Shown: positions 9,047 to 16,667 of the stretch, one piece after another
How positions within the stretch are numbered: the stretch's first letter is position 1
How the letters are laid out: each line of letters begins with the position of its first letter
NCBI RefSeq assembly: GCF_021991635.1
Contig: NZ_JAFFJA010000050.1
Coordinates: 1-52,323, forward strand
Direction of reading: 5' to 3'
Source: Tepidanaerobacter sp. GT38
GTDB taxonomy: Bacteria > Bacillota > Thermosediminibacteria > Thermosediminibacterales > Tepidanaerobacteraceae
Length of the DNA stretch: 52,323 nucleotides
Notes under the pieces: generated by a model
The model's input: the letters and a program-made list of their open reading frames with translations, nothing else
What the model was told of the DNA's origin: nothing
Database searches by the model: none
Program-made: the position numbers and the translations under genes

Positions 9047-9985
9047 CTATTTAATTAATTCCATAATAACTTTTGACAACAATTCTGGGCTGTGGCGCAC
9101 CACATCAGTAGGATTTATCACAGAAGCCGTAACGACTTTATATCCCATTGCCTCTATAACTTCTCTGTCACACTCAACAGGGGTAGCCCCATCTAACAAA
9201 TAGCGCGACAATAGATAATCTGGAATTTGGCCTGAATTGATGATTACAGAATCTATCACATCGGGACTTGAATGATTAACAACAGCTTTAACATGATCTG
9301 AAGCTGAATATCCATCAGTCTCTCCTGGCTGTGTCATTACATTTACCACATAAATTTTTTTTGCCTTTGATTTTGATATGGCTAAAGTGATATCTTTTAC
9401 GAGAAGATTTGGAATTAAACTTGTGTAAAGGCTCCCTGGACCTAATATTATGGCATCGGCTGCTTGTATAGCATCCAAAGCCTCATCTAAAGGTTTGGCA
9501 TCAGAAGGTTTTAACAATATCTGTTTAATTCGCTTTCTTGAATTAGGAATTTGAGACTCACCACTCGCTTTGTCACCGTCTTCATACACAGCTTCTAAAA
9601 TAACATCATCTAAAGTTGAAGGTAAAACTGTTCCCTTAACAGCAAGGACCTTACTTGACTCCTTTATGGCAAGTTCAAAGTCGCCTAACATTTCTGTCAT
9701 AGCAGCTAAAAATAAATTTCCAAAACTGTGCCCTTTTAAAGTACCGCTGCTAAAACGATACTGAAATAACTGCTCCATAAGGGGTTCAGTATAGGCAAGA
9801 GCTAATAGACAATTTCTAATATCTCCAGGTGGAGGTATCTTTAGCTCGTCTCTAAGTCTACCTGAGCTTCCTCCGTCATCTGCTACAGTTACAATAGCTG
9901 TCAGACTATCTGTATAGAACTTTAAACCTCTGAGTAGATTAGGAAGGCCAGTGCCTCCCCCTAAACATACTATTTTAGGAAACAT
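9047..9985 (-). CDS. yvcK: YvcK/GlmR family gluconeogenesis factor
   Basis: A 312-residue protein of the CofD-like YvcK/GlmR family, needed in Bacillus for growth on gluconeogenic carbon sources and for peptidoglycan precursor balance, where it binds UDP-GlcNAc. The nucleotide-sugar binding loop CLGGGTGLPNLLRGLK is at the N-terminus, followed by VADDGGSSGRLR and PPGDIRNCLLAL. Another conserved stretch is ILGPGSLYTSLIPNLLV. The ATG at 9985 has a GGAG site. The stop of rapZ is only 4 bp upstream, so the two are in one operon. Confidence 0.95.
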   Translation of the reverse strand: MFPKIVCLGGGTGLPNLLRGLKFYTDSLTAIVTVADDGGSSGRLRDELKIPPPGDIRNCLLALAYTEPLMEQLFQYRFSSGTLKGHSFGNLFLAAMTEMLGDFELAIKESSKVLAVKGTVLPSTLDDVILEAVYEDGDKASGESQIPNSRKRIKQILLKPSDAKPLDEALDAIQAADAIILGPGSLYTSLIPNLLVKDITLAISKSKAKKIYVVNVMTQPGETDGYSASDHVKAVVNHSSPDVIDSVIINSGQIPDYLLSRYLLDGATPVECDREVIEAMGYKVVTASVINPTDVVRHSPELLSKVIMELIK

Positions 9986-9989
9986 AGTT

Positions 9990-10862
9990 TCAACTCCGAT
10001 CTTTATTTATGTCTCTATGATCCACAATGACTCTATGATGGCTCGCCTTTAACATTGCTGCTATTTCATTTGCAAATACTACAGAGCGATGTCTTCCCCC
10101 GGTACAGCCAATTCCTATCACCAACTGAACCTTACCTTCTCTTATATAATATGGGATGAGATATTGTATCATATCAAATAACATTTTGAGAAATTGTCTG
10201 CTTTCAGGCCATTTCATCACAAAATCTCTTACTTTTTGGTCTTTACCTGAGTATGGCCGTAGATCTTCTATATAGTAAGGATTTGGTATAAATCTCACAT
10301 CAAAAATCAGATCTGCGTCTAAAGGAATTCCCTGTTTAAAGCCAAATGATACCAGATTTATTATGAGCTGTTCCTCTTTCTCCCGCTCAATAAATCTCAT
10401 AATAATTTCTTCTTTAAGCTCTGAGGGTTTTTTAAAGGAAGTATCAATTATATAATCTGCCGCTTCACGCAGTTTCGACATTATCTGTCGTTCGGAAGTT
10501 ATGCCTTCGACAATACGTCCTTCAAGTGCTAACGGATGGCGCCGGCGACTTTCTTTGTACCGTTTTATAAGCACTTCATCTGAAGCTTCTAAAAACAATA
10601 TTTCATAATCAAATCCTAAGTCCGAAATTTCCTTTAAACTTTCAAAAAGCTTGTCAAAAAAACCTCCGCCCCTGATATCTATAACTAAAGCTATCTTGCT
10701 GATTCGTTTTATACTCTGACTGCAAAGTTCGATAAAAGTAGGAATTAAGGCAGGTGGTAGATTATCTACGCAAAAATAGCCATGATCCTCAAATACTCTC
10801 ATAGCAAGTGTCTTGCCTGCCCCGGAAAGGCCTGTAATAATCATAAGCTTTAAATCATTCAT
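9990..10862 (-). CDS. rapZ: RapZ-type nucleotide-binding protein
   Basis: A 290-residue RapZ/YvcJ family protein with an N-terminal Walker A loop GLSGAGKT, followed by [15 protein letters not shown], and the C-terminal signature [11 protein letters not shown]. The enterobacterial homologue is an adaptor for glmZ RNA decay and senses glucosamine 6-phosphate. In Firmicutes it is a GTPase/ATPase of less clear role. The ATG at 10862 is chosen because a GTG 9 bp upstream overlaps the AAAGGGG ribosome site. It is the first gene of the rapZ-yvcK-whiA-HPr core, or second if the PHP gene 40 bp upstream is cotranscribed. Confidence 0.94.
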   Translation of the reverse strand: MNDLKLMIITGLSGAGKTLAMRVFEDHGYFCVDNLPPALIPTFIELCSQSIKRISKIALVIDIRGGGFFDKLFESLKEISDLGFDYEILFLEASDEVLIKRYKESRRRHPLALEGRIVEGITSERQIMSKLREAADYIIDTSFKKPSELKEEIIMRFIEREKEEQLIINLVSFGFKQGIPLDADLIFDVRFIPNPYYIEDLRPYSGKDQKVRDFVMKWPESRQFLKMLFDMIQYLIPYYIREGKVQLVIGIGCTGGRHRSVVFANEIAAMLKASHHRVIVDHRDINKDRS

Positions 10863-10902
10863 ATGTTTCACCCCTTTACATTAGCTCCAATCTCTCAACA
10901 AA

Positions 10903-11637
10903 TTATTCAGCGTTGATTATGTCATCTTCACTTAATCCCACTTCTTTAACGATCTCCAAGGCCCTTTTAAAATTACCCACATTTTTAGGGTGATGTGCAT
11001 CGCTGCCAATTGCAAATTTTGCTCCACAAGCTTTAGCGATCGCAATATACTCTTTTGTCATGTATCCGTGGCCCGCATTAATCTCAAGCGCCGTACCATA
11101 TTTGGCAGCAGCTTGTGCCAGTTTAGCAGTGTCTATAGGCAGGTGTAGCCCTGGATGAGTAATAATTTTTATTTTGTTTTTGCTAATTGCTCTTATAAGG
11201 GCTAGAGTATTTTGCCTCATGACCTTTTCCAAAAGCCAATTACTTCCTACCGCCCTAGCGAGGACATTTTCAAAAAGGAGACTAAGACCATCTTTAAAGC
11301 TGCGTGGCCAGATTAAAGGATGCAAGCCTACCATTGTATAATCAAGTATCGAAAGAACCTCATTGGGAATGTCTAAGTCGCCGTCGAGACTTATTACATT
11401 TGCTTCACAGCCTAAAAGTATCTTTATATTTTTATATTTTGACTTTAATCTCTCTATCTCATCGCGCATTTTGTAAAAATCTTTAAGCTTTATGCGTAGG
11501 CCTATGTTGCCGGGGCCGTGTTCAGAAATTCCAACAGCGCGTAGCCCTTTTTCAATAGCTGCCTTTACATTTTGTTCGATTGTGCCTGTACCATGGCTGT
11601 ATCTAGTATGCGTATGGTAATCGGCCCATATTTTCAT
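10903..11637 (-). CDS. PHP-domain phosphoesterase
   Basis: A 244-residue stand-alone PHP enzyme of the YcdX-like phosphatase/histidinol-phosphatase type. It has the metal motif DYHTHTRYSHGTG near the N-terminus, SEHGPGN at about residue 40, IITHPGLHLP in the middle and GSDAHHPKNVG near the C-terminus. The substrate is not known. It resembles the PHP gene at 22534-23283 and the PHP half of PolX in this window. The ATG at 11637 follows AAGGAGGA. It is the first minus-strand gene after the divergent ylbF-like gene. Confidence 0.88.
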   Translation of the reverse strand: MKIWADYHTHTRYSHGTGTIEQNVKAAIEKGLRAVGISEHGPGNIGLRIKLKDFYKMRDEIERLKSKYKNIKILLGCEANVISLDGDLDIPNEVLSILDYTMVGLHPLIWPRSFKDGLSLLFENVLARAVGSNWLLEKVMRQNTLALIRAISKNKIKIITHPGLHLPIDTAKLAQAAAKYGTALEINAGHGYMTKEYIAIAKACGAKFAIGSDAHHPKNVGNFKRALEIVKEVGLSEDDIINAE

Positions 11638-11701
11638 AAAAGTCCTCCTTATAACAGTATAATATATATCATCTGTAAAATCTATGAGAAAAAAATTAGG
11701 C

Positions 11702-11729
11702 TTGGTAAACGCTTAAGATTTGCTATAAT
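11702..11729 (+). promoter_or_regulatory. Putative promoter for the ylbF-like gene
   Basis: TTGGTA (11702-11707) and TATAAT (11724-11729) are 16 bp apart, about 35 bp before the plus-strand start codon. Confidence 0.5.
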
Positions 11730-11764
11730 TAAACTAGAAGCTTTGATGTTAAGGAGGCTGTTGT

Positions 11765-12106
11765 ATGAACGTCTATGACGCTGCACATCAGCTTGCAAGG
11801 AGTTTAATTGAATGTCCCGAGTACATAGAGTTTAAGAGAGCAAAAGAAAGTCTAAAACAAGATGCTCAAGCGGAAAAAATGTTAAAAGACCTAAGAAGCA
11901 AACAAATTGAGGTACAGACCCTTAAGCTTACAGGAAAACCTGCCGATGAAGCTGAAAAAATGCTACAAAATCTATACAATATTATTTCCCACAATTCACT
12001 GTTAAAACGTTATTTAGAAGCAGAAGAACGATTTGCTGTGTTGTTTTCAGATATTCAAAACATAATTATGAAAGGGATAGATCTGGACATAGATTTAGAC
12101 AAATAA
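11765..12106 (+). CDS. YlbF/YmcA family protein
   Basis: A 113-residue helical cytoplasmic protein of the YlbF/YmcA (Com_YlbF) family. It has the characteristic N-terminal pattern DAAHQLARSLIECPEYIEF, a charged middle helix, and a C-terminal VLFSDIQNIIMKGI. In Bacillus YlbF, YmcA and YaaT form a complex that assists RNase Y and affects competence, sporulation and biofilm. Which paralogue this is cannot be decided. An AAGGAGG site lies 8 nt before the ATG. It is one of only two plus-strand genes and is convergent with mgtE. Confidence 0.8.
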   Translation: MNVYDAAHQLARSLIECPEYIEFKRAKESLKQDAQAEKMLKDLRSKQIEVQTLKLTGKPADEAEKMLQNLYNIISHNSLLKRYLEAEERFAVLFSDIQNIIMKGIDLDIDLDK

Positions 12107-12112
12107 AAATAT

Positions 12113-12143
12113 CGCCAGACTTCCAAGTTCTTGAAGTCTGGCG
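12113..12143 (-). terminator. Terminator between ylbF-like gene and mgtE
   Basis: CGCCAGACTTC (12113-12123) and its complement (12133-12143) form an 11-bp stem with a 9-nt loop. The U-rich tail (ATATTTTTATTT) is on the minus strand, so it mainly ends the mgtE transcript. On the plus strand it directly follows the ylbF-like stop but has a poor tail. Confidence 0.8.
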
Positions 12144-12156
12144 GCTTATCACCAAT

Positions 12157-13497
12157 TCAAAGCTTTAAAATCCATGTAGCAGTAGAAAAATAGACAAAAA
12201 GCCCTACAATATCAAGGATGGAGGTTACCAACGGCCCTGAAGCTACGGCAGGATCATGCCCCAGTTTGTACCATACAAGGGGAATAAATGCACCTAACAT
12301 GGCGGCAAGGGTTAGATTAAAGATCATTGCGAGTCCTACTACAACGCCCAATAACATTTCACCTTGCCAGGTATATGTTATAGCAGCCACCAAAAACCCG
12401 TTTGCAATTCCTAAAATTATCCCAACGGTAGCTTCTCGAAGAACATTTTTTGCTATGGAGGAAGTGTTCATTTCTCCGGTGGCAAGCCCTCTTACCATAA
12501 TAGCTGCGGACTGTGTACCTACATTTCCACCCATATCCATAAGTACTGGAATAAAAAACGACAAAGCCACTATAGTCTGTAAAGCAGCAGAAAAGTCATC
12601 AATGACCCTGCCTGAAATAATCTCGCCAGCTATAGCTAATAAAATCCACGGCAGCCTGCGCTTTGCTCGTGCCCAGGGTGAAACCTCTCCCACATCAATT
12701 CGCTCATCTGCATTAGATCCTGATAACTTCAGTATGTCTTCTGTGGTTTCTTCTTCAACTACCGTCATCGCATCATCAACAGTAACTATGCCTAACAGGA
12801 CATCGTCATCGTCTACAACTGGTAGTGCCAAAAAACCGTATTTTTTAATAAGTCTTGCGACTTCTTCCTGGTCCTGTAAGGCGTTTACTTTTTTTACATC
12901 TGTCTGCATAAAATCTTCAATAGGAGTTTCCTCCGGAGCTAAAATTAAATCACGAAGCGAAACGACGCCTACAAGTCTTCCCTGAGAATCTACCGCATAA
13001 ACATAATAGATTGTCTCTGCATCAATGGCCATCTCTGCCAATTTGTTTAGGACATCTTTGGCCCTTTCCTCTTTGGGGAATGCAACATATTCTGTTGTCA
13101 TTCGGCCTCCGGCAGAGTTTTTTGCATAGGCCAATAAATCTATTAAGTCAGTCTGCTTGTTTTCTCCTAGTAGAGATAGTATTCGTCTTTTTTCTTGATC
13201 TTCTAAATCACCCAGCAAGTCTGCCACATCATCTACTGGCATTTCCCGGATGAGCTTACGTGCATAACTGTGTTCTACATTTGTCAAAATAAAGTATTTT
13301 CTGTGCGAGTCTATTTCTTCTAAAACCTGAAGGGCAGCATCGAATTCTAATGCTGAAAACAGATTTATGCTTTCATCTTCTGAAAGCTCTTCAATTATTT
13401 GGGCTATATCAACAGGATGATATTGCTCAAGTATCGAGTTTAATTGGTCATAATTTTTTTCTTCTAGAGCAGCTTGAATTTGTTCAATTTGACTCAT
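12157..13497 (-). CDS. mgtE: Magnesium transporter MgtE, downstream copy
   Basis: A 446-residue Mg2+ channel of the MgtE family. An N-terminal superhelical domain of about 130 residues carries the HPVDIAQII motif, a CBS pair follows (about 135-255), and five membrane segments fill the C-terminal 170 residues, including DMGGNVGTQS in the pore region. The ATG follows GGAGGTG and overlaps the stop of the upstream mgtE by the sequence ATGA, so translation is coupled. It clearly resembles the upstream copy over its full length and lies on the same M-box transcript. Confidence 0.95.
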   Translation of the reverse strand: MSQIEQIQAALEEKNYDQLNSILEQYHPVDIAQIIEELSEDESINLFSALEFDAALQVLEEIDSHRKYFILTNVEHSYARKLIREMPVDDVADLLGDLEDQEKRRILSLLGENKQTDLIDLLAYAKNSAGGRMTTEYVAFPKEERAKDVLNKLAEMAIDAETIYYVYAVDSQGRLVGVVSLRDLILAPEETPIEDFMQTDVKKVNALQDQEEVARLIKKYGFLALPVVDDDDVLLGIVTVDDAMTVVEEETTEDILKLSGSNADERIDVGEVSPWARAKRRLPWILLAIAGEIISGRVIDDFSAALQTIVALSFFIPVLMDMGGNVGTQSAAIMVRGLATGEMNTSSIAKNVLREATVGIILGIANGFLVAAITYTWQGEMLLGVVVGLAMIFNLTLAAMLGAFIPLVWYKLGHDPAVASGPLVTSILDIVGLFVYFSTATWILKL

Positions 13498-14882
13498 GCC
13501 AGCACCTCCTTTACGGTGCTGACAACAGCCGGTGAGATTACGTCAATAAGATGAGTTGAAATTGTAAAATATATTGCAAGGGTTGATATATCCACAATTG
13601 TGGTTATGAAAGGACCGGAGGCCACAGCGGGATCAATATTTAAAATGCGAAATATTAAAGGCACAAGAATTCCTATTAGTGATGCAAGTATTAAGGAAAG
13701 GCCCATTGAAAGGCCTACAGCCATACTTAACTGAGCATTATTTTGCCATACATATGCTAGAATTGATACTATTGCTCCACATATTACACCAAGTTGTAAG
13801 CCTGCCAGAGTTTCTCCTGCGATAAATCGGAATAAATTCTTTCTGGTCAATTCTTCTGTAGCCATACTGCGAACAGATAATGCCAGTGATTGAGTGCCTA
13901 CATTTCCGCCTGTGGCCATAAGGACCGGAATGAAAAAGGCCAAGGCAACCACAGACTCAAGTACATGAGAAAACCCATCTATAACTTTGCCTGATAACAA
14001 GTCGCCTATAAGGCATACGACAAGCCACAAAATCCGCTTCCTTGAAGCACCCCAAATAGTCTTTGAAAAAGCTATATCTTCTTCAGGAGTAATACCTGCT
14101 AGCCTGTGAATGTCTTCGGTGTCTTCTTCCTCCAATACCTCCATTGCATCGTCAACCGTTACGATGCCCAGCAGCCGATTTGATTCATTCACCACCGGAA
14201 CAGCAAGTAGAGAATATTTGGATATGATTTTAGCTACTTCTTCCTGATCCTTATCCACATTTACGGATACGACATTTGTATGCATTATCTCTTCAATTTT
14301 TTTGTCCCTTGGAGCTGTAATCAGTTCTCTTAAAGACAGTACCCCTTTTAGATGTTTGTTGTTGTCAACCACATAGATGTAATAAATTGTTTCTGCTTTA
14401 TTGCCAAACTGGCGCACATCTGAAATAGCCTGACTAACAGTGGCGTCTGAAAAAACATATACGTAGTCCGTAGTCATAAGGCCGCCGGCGGTATCTTCTG
14501 CCATTTTAAGAAGGGATTTTAGCTCCTCATAGTCTTCTTTGGGAAGCTTTCTCAAAAGACTTTCAGCCTGGGCCGTAGGCATTTCTTGAAAAAGGTCTAT
14601 AATTTCATCTACTGACATGTTTTCCAAAATTTTTATGGTTTCTGCCTCGGTCATCTCTTCAATGATGGAAAGCCGATCATGAGGCTCAAATTCTTCCAAT
14701 ACTTCTGCAGCCTTAGAACTTGTCATCATTTGAAAAAACAGCTTTTTGTTGCCGTTTTTGATTTCACTAAGTATTTGGGCTATGTCTGCCGGGTGAAGAT
14801 TGGCCAGTATTTTATGTGCTTCGGCACTCTTATTAAGCACGAGGTGCTTAATAAGAAGTATGTCCTTTTTTGGAAGCAACAT
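13494..14882 (-). CDS. mgtE: Magnesium transporter MgtE, upstream copy
   Basis: A 462-residue MgtE-family Mg2+ channel. The N-domain has HPADIAQILSE, the CBS pair occupies about 145-270, and the membrane domain has MATGGNVGTQS and ends near residue 450. It keeps the acidic residues expected at the N-domain/CBS interface, which senses cytoplasmic Mg2+. The start is ATG at 14882 after AAAGGAGGG. The gene sits directly behind an M-box leader, so expression should rise when Mg2+ is low. MgtE works as a homodimer; two adjacent copies also permit a mixed dimer, which is speculation. Confidence 0.95.
   Translation of the reverse strand: MLLPKKDILLIKHLVLNKSAEAHKILANLHPADIAQILSEIKNGNKKLFFQMMTSSKAAEVLEEFEPHDRLSIIEEMTEAETIKILENMSVDEIIDLFQEMPTAQAESLLRKLPKEDYEELKSLLKMAEDTAGGLMTTDYVYVFSDATVSQAISDVRQFGNKAETIYYIYVVDNNKHLKGVLSLRELITAPRDKKIEEIMHTNVVSVNVDKDQEEVAKIISKYSLLAVPVVNESNRLLGIVTVDDAMEVLEEEDTEDIHRLAGITPEEDIAFSKTIWGASRKRILWLVVCLIGDLLSGKVIDGFSHVLESVVALAFFIPVLMATGGNVGTQSLALSVRSMATEELTRKNLFRFIAGETLAGLQLGVICGAIVSILAYVWQNNAQLSMAVGLSMGLSLILASLIGILVPLIFRILNIDPAVASGPFITTIVDISTLAIYFTISTHLIDVISPAVVSTVKEVLA
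14831..14853 (-). repeat. Perfect inverted repeat in the start of mgtE
   Basis: TATTAAGCAC, a 3-nt spacer and GTGCTTAATA form a perfect 10-bp hairpin within codons 10-18 of the upstream mgtE. It could slow translation or stabilise the message; no function is shown. Confidence 0.6.
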
Positions 14883-14897
14883 TGTCCCTCCTTTTCA

Positions 14898-14941
14898 AGA
14901 GGTCCATCTACACCGCAGCAGCAGCGGTAAGATAGACCTCT
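14898..14941 (-). promoter_or_regulatory. Long hairpin between M-box terminator and mgtE ribosome site
   Basis: On the minus strand AGAGGTC (14941-14935) pairs with GACCTCT (14904-14898), with further ATCT/AGAT-type and ACCGC/GCGGT pairing inside and a loop of seven bases. It ends a few bases before AAAGGAGGG. It has no U-tail, so it is not a terminator. It may protect the 5' end of read-through mRNA or expose or hide the ribosome site. Confidence 0.6.
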
Positions 14942-15017
14942 TTAATATTATGTTTTATTAAGTATTGACTAGGATCTGGGTCCACCATACCGCCCCCTTT
15001 ATCTTAAAATTAACAAA

Positions 15018-15037
15018 GCCCTTCCGGACGAAAGGGC
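15018..15037 (-). terminator. Riboswitch-controlled terminator of the M-box leader
   Basis: On the minus strand GCCCTTTC (15037-15030) pairs with GGAAGGGC (15025-15018), including one T-G pair, around a 4-nt loop. It is followed by TTTGTTAATTTT. It lies right after the M-box aptamer and is the expected Mg2+-dependent transcription terminator. Confidence 0.8.
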
Positions 15038-15051
15038 ATAAAAATATTAGT

Positions 15052-15203
15052 TCCCCTCGTCTCGGTTTTAGCACTGGGCGACTTTGGAACACAGTTCCAG
15101 CCACATTAGATTTACCTTAATCCGGTAAAACCTGTTGACCCATTGGTGTCTCTCGACATTTCCGGGCAGTGGCTTATATTCGCACAGGAGCCTCACCTAA
15201 CGG
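15052..15203 (-). ncRNA. M-box (ykoK leader) Mg2+ riboswitch
   Basis: The minus strand has the hallmark M-box sequences in order: GTTAGGTGAGGCTCCT, AAGCCACTGCCCGG, TCGAGAGACACCAATGGGTCAACAG split over a short interval, then TGCTAAAACCGAGACGAGGG. Known M-boxes bind several Mg2+ ions and switch off Mg2+ transporter genes when Mg2+ is plentiful. The aptamer is followed by a terminator and by two mgtE genes, which fits this role. Confidence 0.93.
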
Positions 15204-15233
15204 GAAGCAAATATAGACTTTATTTTCATCTTT

Positions 15234-15263
15234 ATTTTAATCCTTTGATGAAATATATGTCAA
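15234..15263 (-). promoter_or_regulatory. Putative promoter of the M-box/mgtE transcript
   Basis: TTGACA (15263-15258) and TAAAAT (15239-15234) on the minus strand are 18 bp apart. Transcription would start near 15227, about 25 bases before the aptamer. Confidence 0.6.
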
Positions 15264-15275
15264 GGTAGCCTCAAC

Positions 15276-15304
15276 AAAAAGAGGAGGTTGTTTCCAGCCT
15301 CCTC
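15276..15304 (-). terminator. Terminator after the Gln-rich gene
   Basis: GAGGAGG (15304-15298 on the minus strand) pairs with CCTCCTC (15287-15281) and is followed by TTTTTGTTG. It ends the transcript of the two Gln-rich/coiled-coil genes just before the mgtE promoter. Confidence 0.85.
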
Positions 15305-15311
15305 ACAATTT

Positions 15312-15737
15312 TTATAGTAGCTGTTGGCTTGTCTGCTGCGTCTGTTGCTGTTGCTGCTGTTGTTGGGACTGTTGAACTTGTTGATTTAATTGCTCCAGCT
15401 GCTTTGTTGATTGCTCAAGCAATTGATTCATTTGATAGTATACCTGGTTTGCCTGAATGCTCTGTTGAGCCTGAGAGAGAGCATTTATGGCTTGTTGTAT
15501 TGCTTGACTTACCTTGCCATCAGTCTGCTGTTGTTGAGTCTGTGCCTGATTTTTTAGCTGGTTTAAAAGCTGTTGTAATTGTTGAGGAGATTGGCTTATT
15601 TGACTTGTGTTTTGTTGTGCTGCTCCCCCCTGAGCTTGTTGGTTTGCACCTTGCATTTTGTTATCTATTGCTTGAGAAACCTCAGTATCTGTTTTCTTCT
15701 CCAATAAAAAATCGTTAAAATCCTTTTTGTGGGTCAA
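15312..15737 (-). CDS. Gln-rich protein of unknown function
   Basis: I do not recognise this 141-residue protein. About one third of its residues are Gln, with runs of four and eight Gln. There is no signal peptide or membrane segment. Residues from about 74 to 107 (QAIQQAINALSQAQQSI and onward) match the C-terminus of the next gene upstream, with roughly a third identity over 33 positions. The C-terminal third is predicted-looking coiled coil. It starts at TTG 15737 behind a near-perfect GAGGAGGTG. The codon pattern is not a simple CAG repeat tract, since Gln uses both codons. It may be a spore- or envelope-associated structural protein, but this is a guess. Confidence 0.72.
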   Translation of the reverse strand: MTHKKDFNDFLLEKKTDTEVSQAIDNKMQGANQQAQGGAAQQNTSQISQSPQQLQQLLNQLKNQAQTQQQQTDGKVSQAIQQAINALSQAQQSIQANQVYYQMNQLLEQSTKQLEQLNQQVQQSQQQQQQQQTQQTSQQLL

Positions 15738-15815
15738 GTCAACACCTCCTCAAAAATTTAACTTCCCGTATTAGCATGCCCTGTGGATTGAGTTTTACTA
15801 TATGAATTTTTTCCA

Positions 15816-16391
15816 TTACTGAAGCAAATTTTCAAGGGATTTGCTTAATTCACTAAATATTTTTTGCTGTTCAATGCCTTGCCGCGCTGCGTTTAACGCG
15901 TCTATTGCCTGCCTTATACTCTGTTGTAGCTGCAAATTAGCATAATTAGGAGGCACTGTACTTGTTGTCTGATTAGCTTGTGACATCAACTTAAGCTTGC
16001 CATCTGCACTTTTATAATCAGCAATAATTTGTTGAAAATATTTTAGGAATTCATTTACTATTCTATCTATTTCCTGGGAAATCTGCCCTAATGTATCATT
16101 TATTTTTTGTACTTCATTTGTTAAATCAATTTGCCTATAATAAATCTGCTCCTGGATTAGTTTAGTATTCGCTCCGAAAACCAATTTGGTTAAAAAGTTT
16201 TGACTGTTGTTGAGTTCATTTTTAATTTCATTAAAAGTTTTCTCTATATTGTTTTTAAATTGAAGTAAATCCTGCTGAACATTATTTAATTGATTGTTCA
16301 AATTCTTGATACTAGATTGGTTTTGGGTTACAAAATTTTCCAGTTTTAAAATTTGATCTGAATAATTAGTGTCGAGACTAAAATTATCCAA
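15816..16391 (-). CDS. Coiled-coil protein sharing a module with the Gln-rich gene
   Basis: I do not recognise this 191-residue protein. Residues about 10-130 form long Asn/Gln/Leu-rich heptad-like helices without any signal peptide or membrane segment. A Pro/Thr linker is followed by QQSIRQAIDALNAARQGI and SELSKSLEN, which matches the Gln-rich neighbour. The start is TTG at 16391 behind AAAGGAGGTG, the same arrangement as the neighbour. The gap between the two genes is 78 bp with no terminator, so they are probably one operon and diverged from a shared element. Confidence 0.78.
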   Translation of the reverse strand: MDNFSLDTNYSDQILKLENFVTQNQSSIKNLNNQLNNVQQDLLQFKNNIEKTFNEIKNELNNSQNFLTKLVFGANTKLIQEQIYYRQIDLTNEVQKINDTLGQISQEIDRIVNEFLKYFQQIIADYKSADGKLKLMSQANQTTSTVPPNYANLQLQQSIRQAIDALNAARQGIEQQKIFSELSKSLENLLQ

Positions 16392-16571
16392 ATTGACACC
16401 TCCTTTTGTTCCTAATAAATAGTGTATCCTTTATACGTTCTGTTCTTCATCCTTTTTTCGGTAAATTTTTACATTCATTTTACGGGATTAATAGTTTCCT
16501 AAAAAATAAAAGCTATAGCACTCTAACCTCAAAATAGCAAGCAGCAAAACTAATTACAATTCACTAAAAAC

Positions 16572-16605
16572 AACCGACACGCCAAAAAAAGATTGCTGTC
16601 GGGTT
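16572..16605 (-). terminator. Second hairpin after the HDAC-like gene
   Basis: AACCCGACA and TGTCGGTT pair with one bulged C around an unpaired loop, followed on the minus strand by GTTTTTAG. It lies 55 bp beyond a stronger terminator and may be a backup. The rest of 16392-16571 is AT-rich, without a recognisable gene. Confidence 0.45.
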
Positions 16606-16635
16606 CTGGAAACCTTGTTGTTTCACAATAAAAAA

Positions 16636-16667
16636 AGTTAAGTCAACTATATCAGTTGACCTAACTT
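16636..16667 (-). terminator. Terminator overlapping the HDAC-like stop codon
   Basis: On the minus strand AAGTTAGGTCAACT (16667-16654) pairs with AGTTGACTTAACTT (16649-16636), with one mismatch, and is followed by TTTTTTATT. The stem begins inside the last two codons and includes the TAG stop at 16661-16663. Confidence 0.85.

Noticed and set aside
12218..12985. A 255-residue open frame on the plus strand opposite mgtE
   Set aside because: It lies fully antisense to a clear MgtE, has Ser/Thr/Pro-rich composition and no ribosome site. It is a shadow frame.
16400..16440. Sporulation sigma-E-like -10 (GATACACT) upstream of the coiled-coil gene
   Set aside because: The -35 match is absent and one base differs in the -10, so the evidence is too weak to call a promoter.
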